DNA from: Bombus terrestris
Taxonomy: Eukaryota; Arthropoda; Insecta; Hymenoptera; Apidae
NCBI RefSeq assembly: GCF_910591885.1
Contig: NC_063275.1
Coordinates: 5,816,501-5,880,500, forward strand
Length of the DNA: 64,000 nt
Direction: 5' to 3'
The position numbers were made by a program, and so were the translations under genes. Below are positions 63,321 through 64,000 of this stretch, piece by piece (position 1 is the stretch's first letter; each line of letters starts with the position of its first letter). Below the pieces are notes generated by a model. The model saw only the letters and a program-made list of their open reading frames with translations. It did not search any database and was not told the origin of the DNA.

Positions 63321-63794
63321 GTGTAGCATAAAATTGTAATCGTTGCTCGCTCCGCACGCTCGTAAAAAAATGGTCCAACCTCACAACCGATCCGGCTCGC
63401 TCGCAAATTTGAAGTAAATCGCCTCCATATCGAAGGACGAACGCAGGTGGGATTGGTTTTAGGTTAGGCTATAGTTTTTCGAGCGAGCGCAGCGAGCGAG
63501 CAATGCGTATACGTGCGTCACAAACCAATTGATTAGCACGTAGGTACACAGAAATAATTGCACCTGCCCGAGGAGCCGGAAGCTTTTATCGAATTGCTCA
63601 CTGAGCAAAGTTTACATGTCATCAATTGTTTTACACAAAGAGTAATAGTTCGGCGAAGTGCAGTGCAACGTGAGTACCAATATCGCTGAGAAATCTTGGA
63701 AATAACAGGAAATATATGTAAGGAAATATAAAGTATATGTATGACCAGGAAGTTGAATCTAATGAAAATATATGTTAGGAATTATAAAGAATGT
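63321..63794 (+). repeat. B-headed monomer in a D slot, copy of 46651-47124
   Basis: Same ATGCGTGTAG entry, B head and D tail with TGTCATCAATTG and GAGAAATCTTGG, at an offset of 16,670 bp. It confirms that the large duplication includes the disruption itself. Confidence 0.85.
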
Positions 63795-64000
63795 GTGTAG
63801 CATAAAATTGTAATCGTTGCTCGCTCCGCTCGCTCATAAAAAGATCGTCCAACCTCACAACCGATCCGGCACGTTCGCAAATTTGAAGTGAATTGCCTCC
63901 TTACCGAAAAACGAACGAAAGAGGGATTGGTTTTAGGTTAGGCTATAGTTTTTCGAGCGAGCGCAGCGAGCGAGCAATGCGTAAACGTGCGTCACAAACC
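63795..64000 (+). repeat. Partial type C monomer cut by the window end
   Basis: The first 206 bp of a C unit (CTCCGCTCGCTCAT, GCACGTTCG, CCGAAAAACG), ending in CGTGCGTCACAAACC. The array clearly continues past the window. Confidence 0.9.

Larger units (their letters stand above)
1..64000 (+). repeat. Satellite DNA array, ~474/479-bp monomer, head to tail, whole window
   Basis: The same ~475-bp unit recurs without interruption from the first base to the last. I located 135 consecutive landmarks (GTGTAGCAT, rarely altered) and all spacings are 465, 473, 474, 478, 479 or 491 bp. All units share one orientation. No unrelated sequence, transposon or gene interrupts the array. Within a monomer the first ~200 bp separate the types, while three blocks are nearly invariant: the GC-rich block around GAGCGAGCGCAGCGAGCGAG, the block around TTGCTCACTGAGCAA, and the tract TTTACACAAAGAGTAATAG. 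Established knowledge: long same-orientation arrays with higher-order repeats typify centromeric and pericentromeric satellites. The chromosomal location here is inference. Confidence 0.98.
53317..64000 (+). repeat. Large segmental duplication, copy 2 (~10.7 kb, runs off the window)
   Basis: Copy of 35694-47330, lacking the dimer 39980-40932. I noted 14 single-base differences between the copies, as copy1/copy2 positions: 35847/53470, 36974/54597, 38600/56223, 39633/57256, 42395/59065, 42641/59311, 43658/60328, 43692/60362, 43948/60618, 44210/60880, 44710/61380, 44860/61530, 44935/61605 and 45030/61700. That is of the order of one per 760 bp, so the event is recent. The differences also argue that the second copy is not simply an assembler echo. 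Confidence 0.88.

Noticed and set aside
1..64000. CRISPR array or bacterial tandem repeat
   Set aside because: The unit is ~475 bp with no short conserved repeat separated by unique spacers, and there are no cas genes. All of the sequence is repeat.
1..64000. Ribosomal intergenic spacer subrepeats
   Set aside because: No rRNA gene, no pre-rRNA promoter or terminator pattern, and 64 kb without a coding unit. The HOR organisation fits a satellite instead.

Overview
The whole 64 kb window is one uninterrupted satellite-DNA array. I find no protein-coding gene, RNA gene, CRISPR array, recognisable transposase or unrelated insertion. About 134 full monomers and one partial monomer lie head to tail in the same orientation. 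Each is roughly 474 or 479 bp long, counted from a GTGTAGCAT landmark. This is a eukaryotic heterochromatin pattern of the centromeric, pericentromeric or subtelomeric kind. The host cannot be named from sequence alone. Many intact CpGs and a (TTAGG)2 motif in most monomers are weakly compatible with an arthropod or other invertebrate, but this is only a hint.

I sorted the monomers by diagnostic bases into A (479 bp), B (474), B' (465, a 9-bp deletion of B), C (474) and D (479). Type D looks like a recombinant: its first ~60 bp are A-like and the following ~100 bp are B-like. Every monomer carries a ~161-165 bp imperfect palindrome (arms ~61-66 bp, loop ~34 nt) that looks like a fossil foldback or MITE-like element captured in the repeat unit.

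Layout. 1-19,015: a mixed A/B/C domain with local duplications of 2, 3 and 5 monomers. 19,016-24,731: a transition zone where D first appears, with several chimeric monomers. 24,732-46,650: 23 consecutive D+C dimers, each exactly 953 bp, forming a classic higher-order repeat (HOR). 46,651-52,837: a disrupted HOR with B-headed, tail-swapped and unusually mutated monomers. 52,838-63,320: 11 more exact 953-bp dimers. 63,321-64,000: a B/D chimera and a partial C.

Larger structure overlies this. About 53.3-64.0 kb is a near-identical copy of about 35.7-47.3 kb, offset 17,623 bp at first and 16,670 bp later. The change of exactly 953 bp means one dimer was gained or lost. The first copy also contains a 1,906-bp four-monomer tandem duplication and a 953-bp twin, both present in the second copy. 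The picture is repeated unequal exchange at several scales, with the right side younger and more homogeneous than the left. All open reading frames are chance reading frames through repeat copies.
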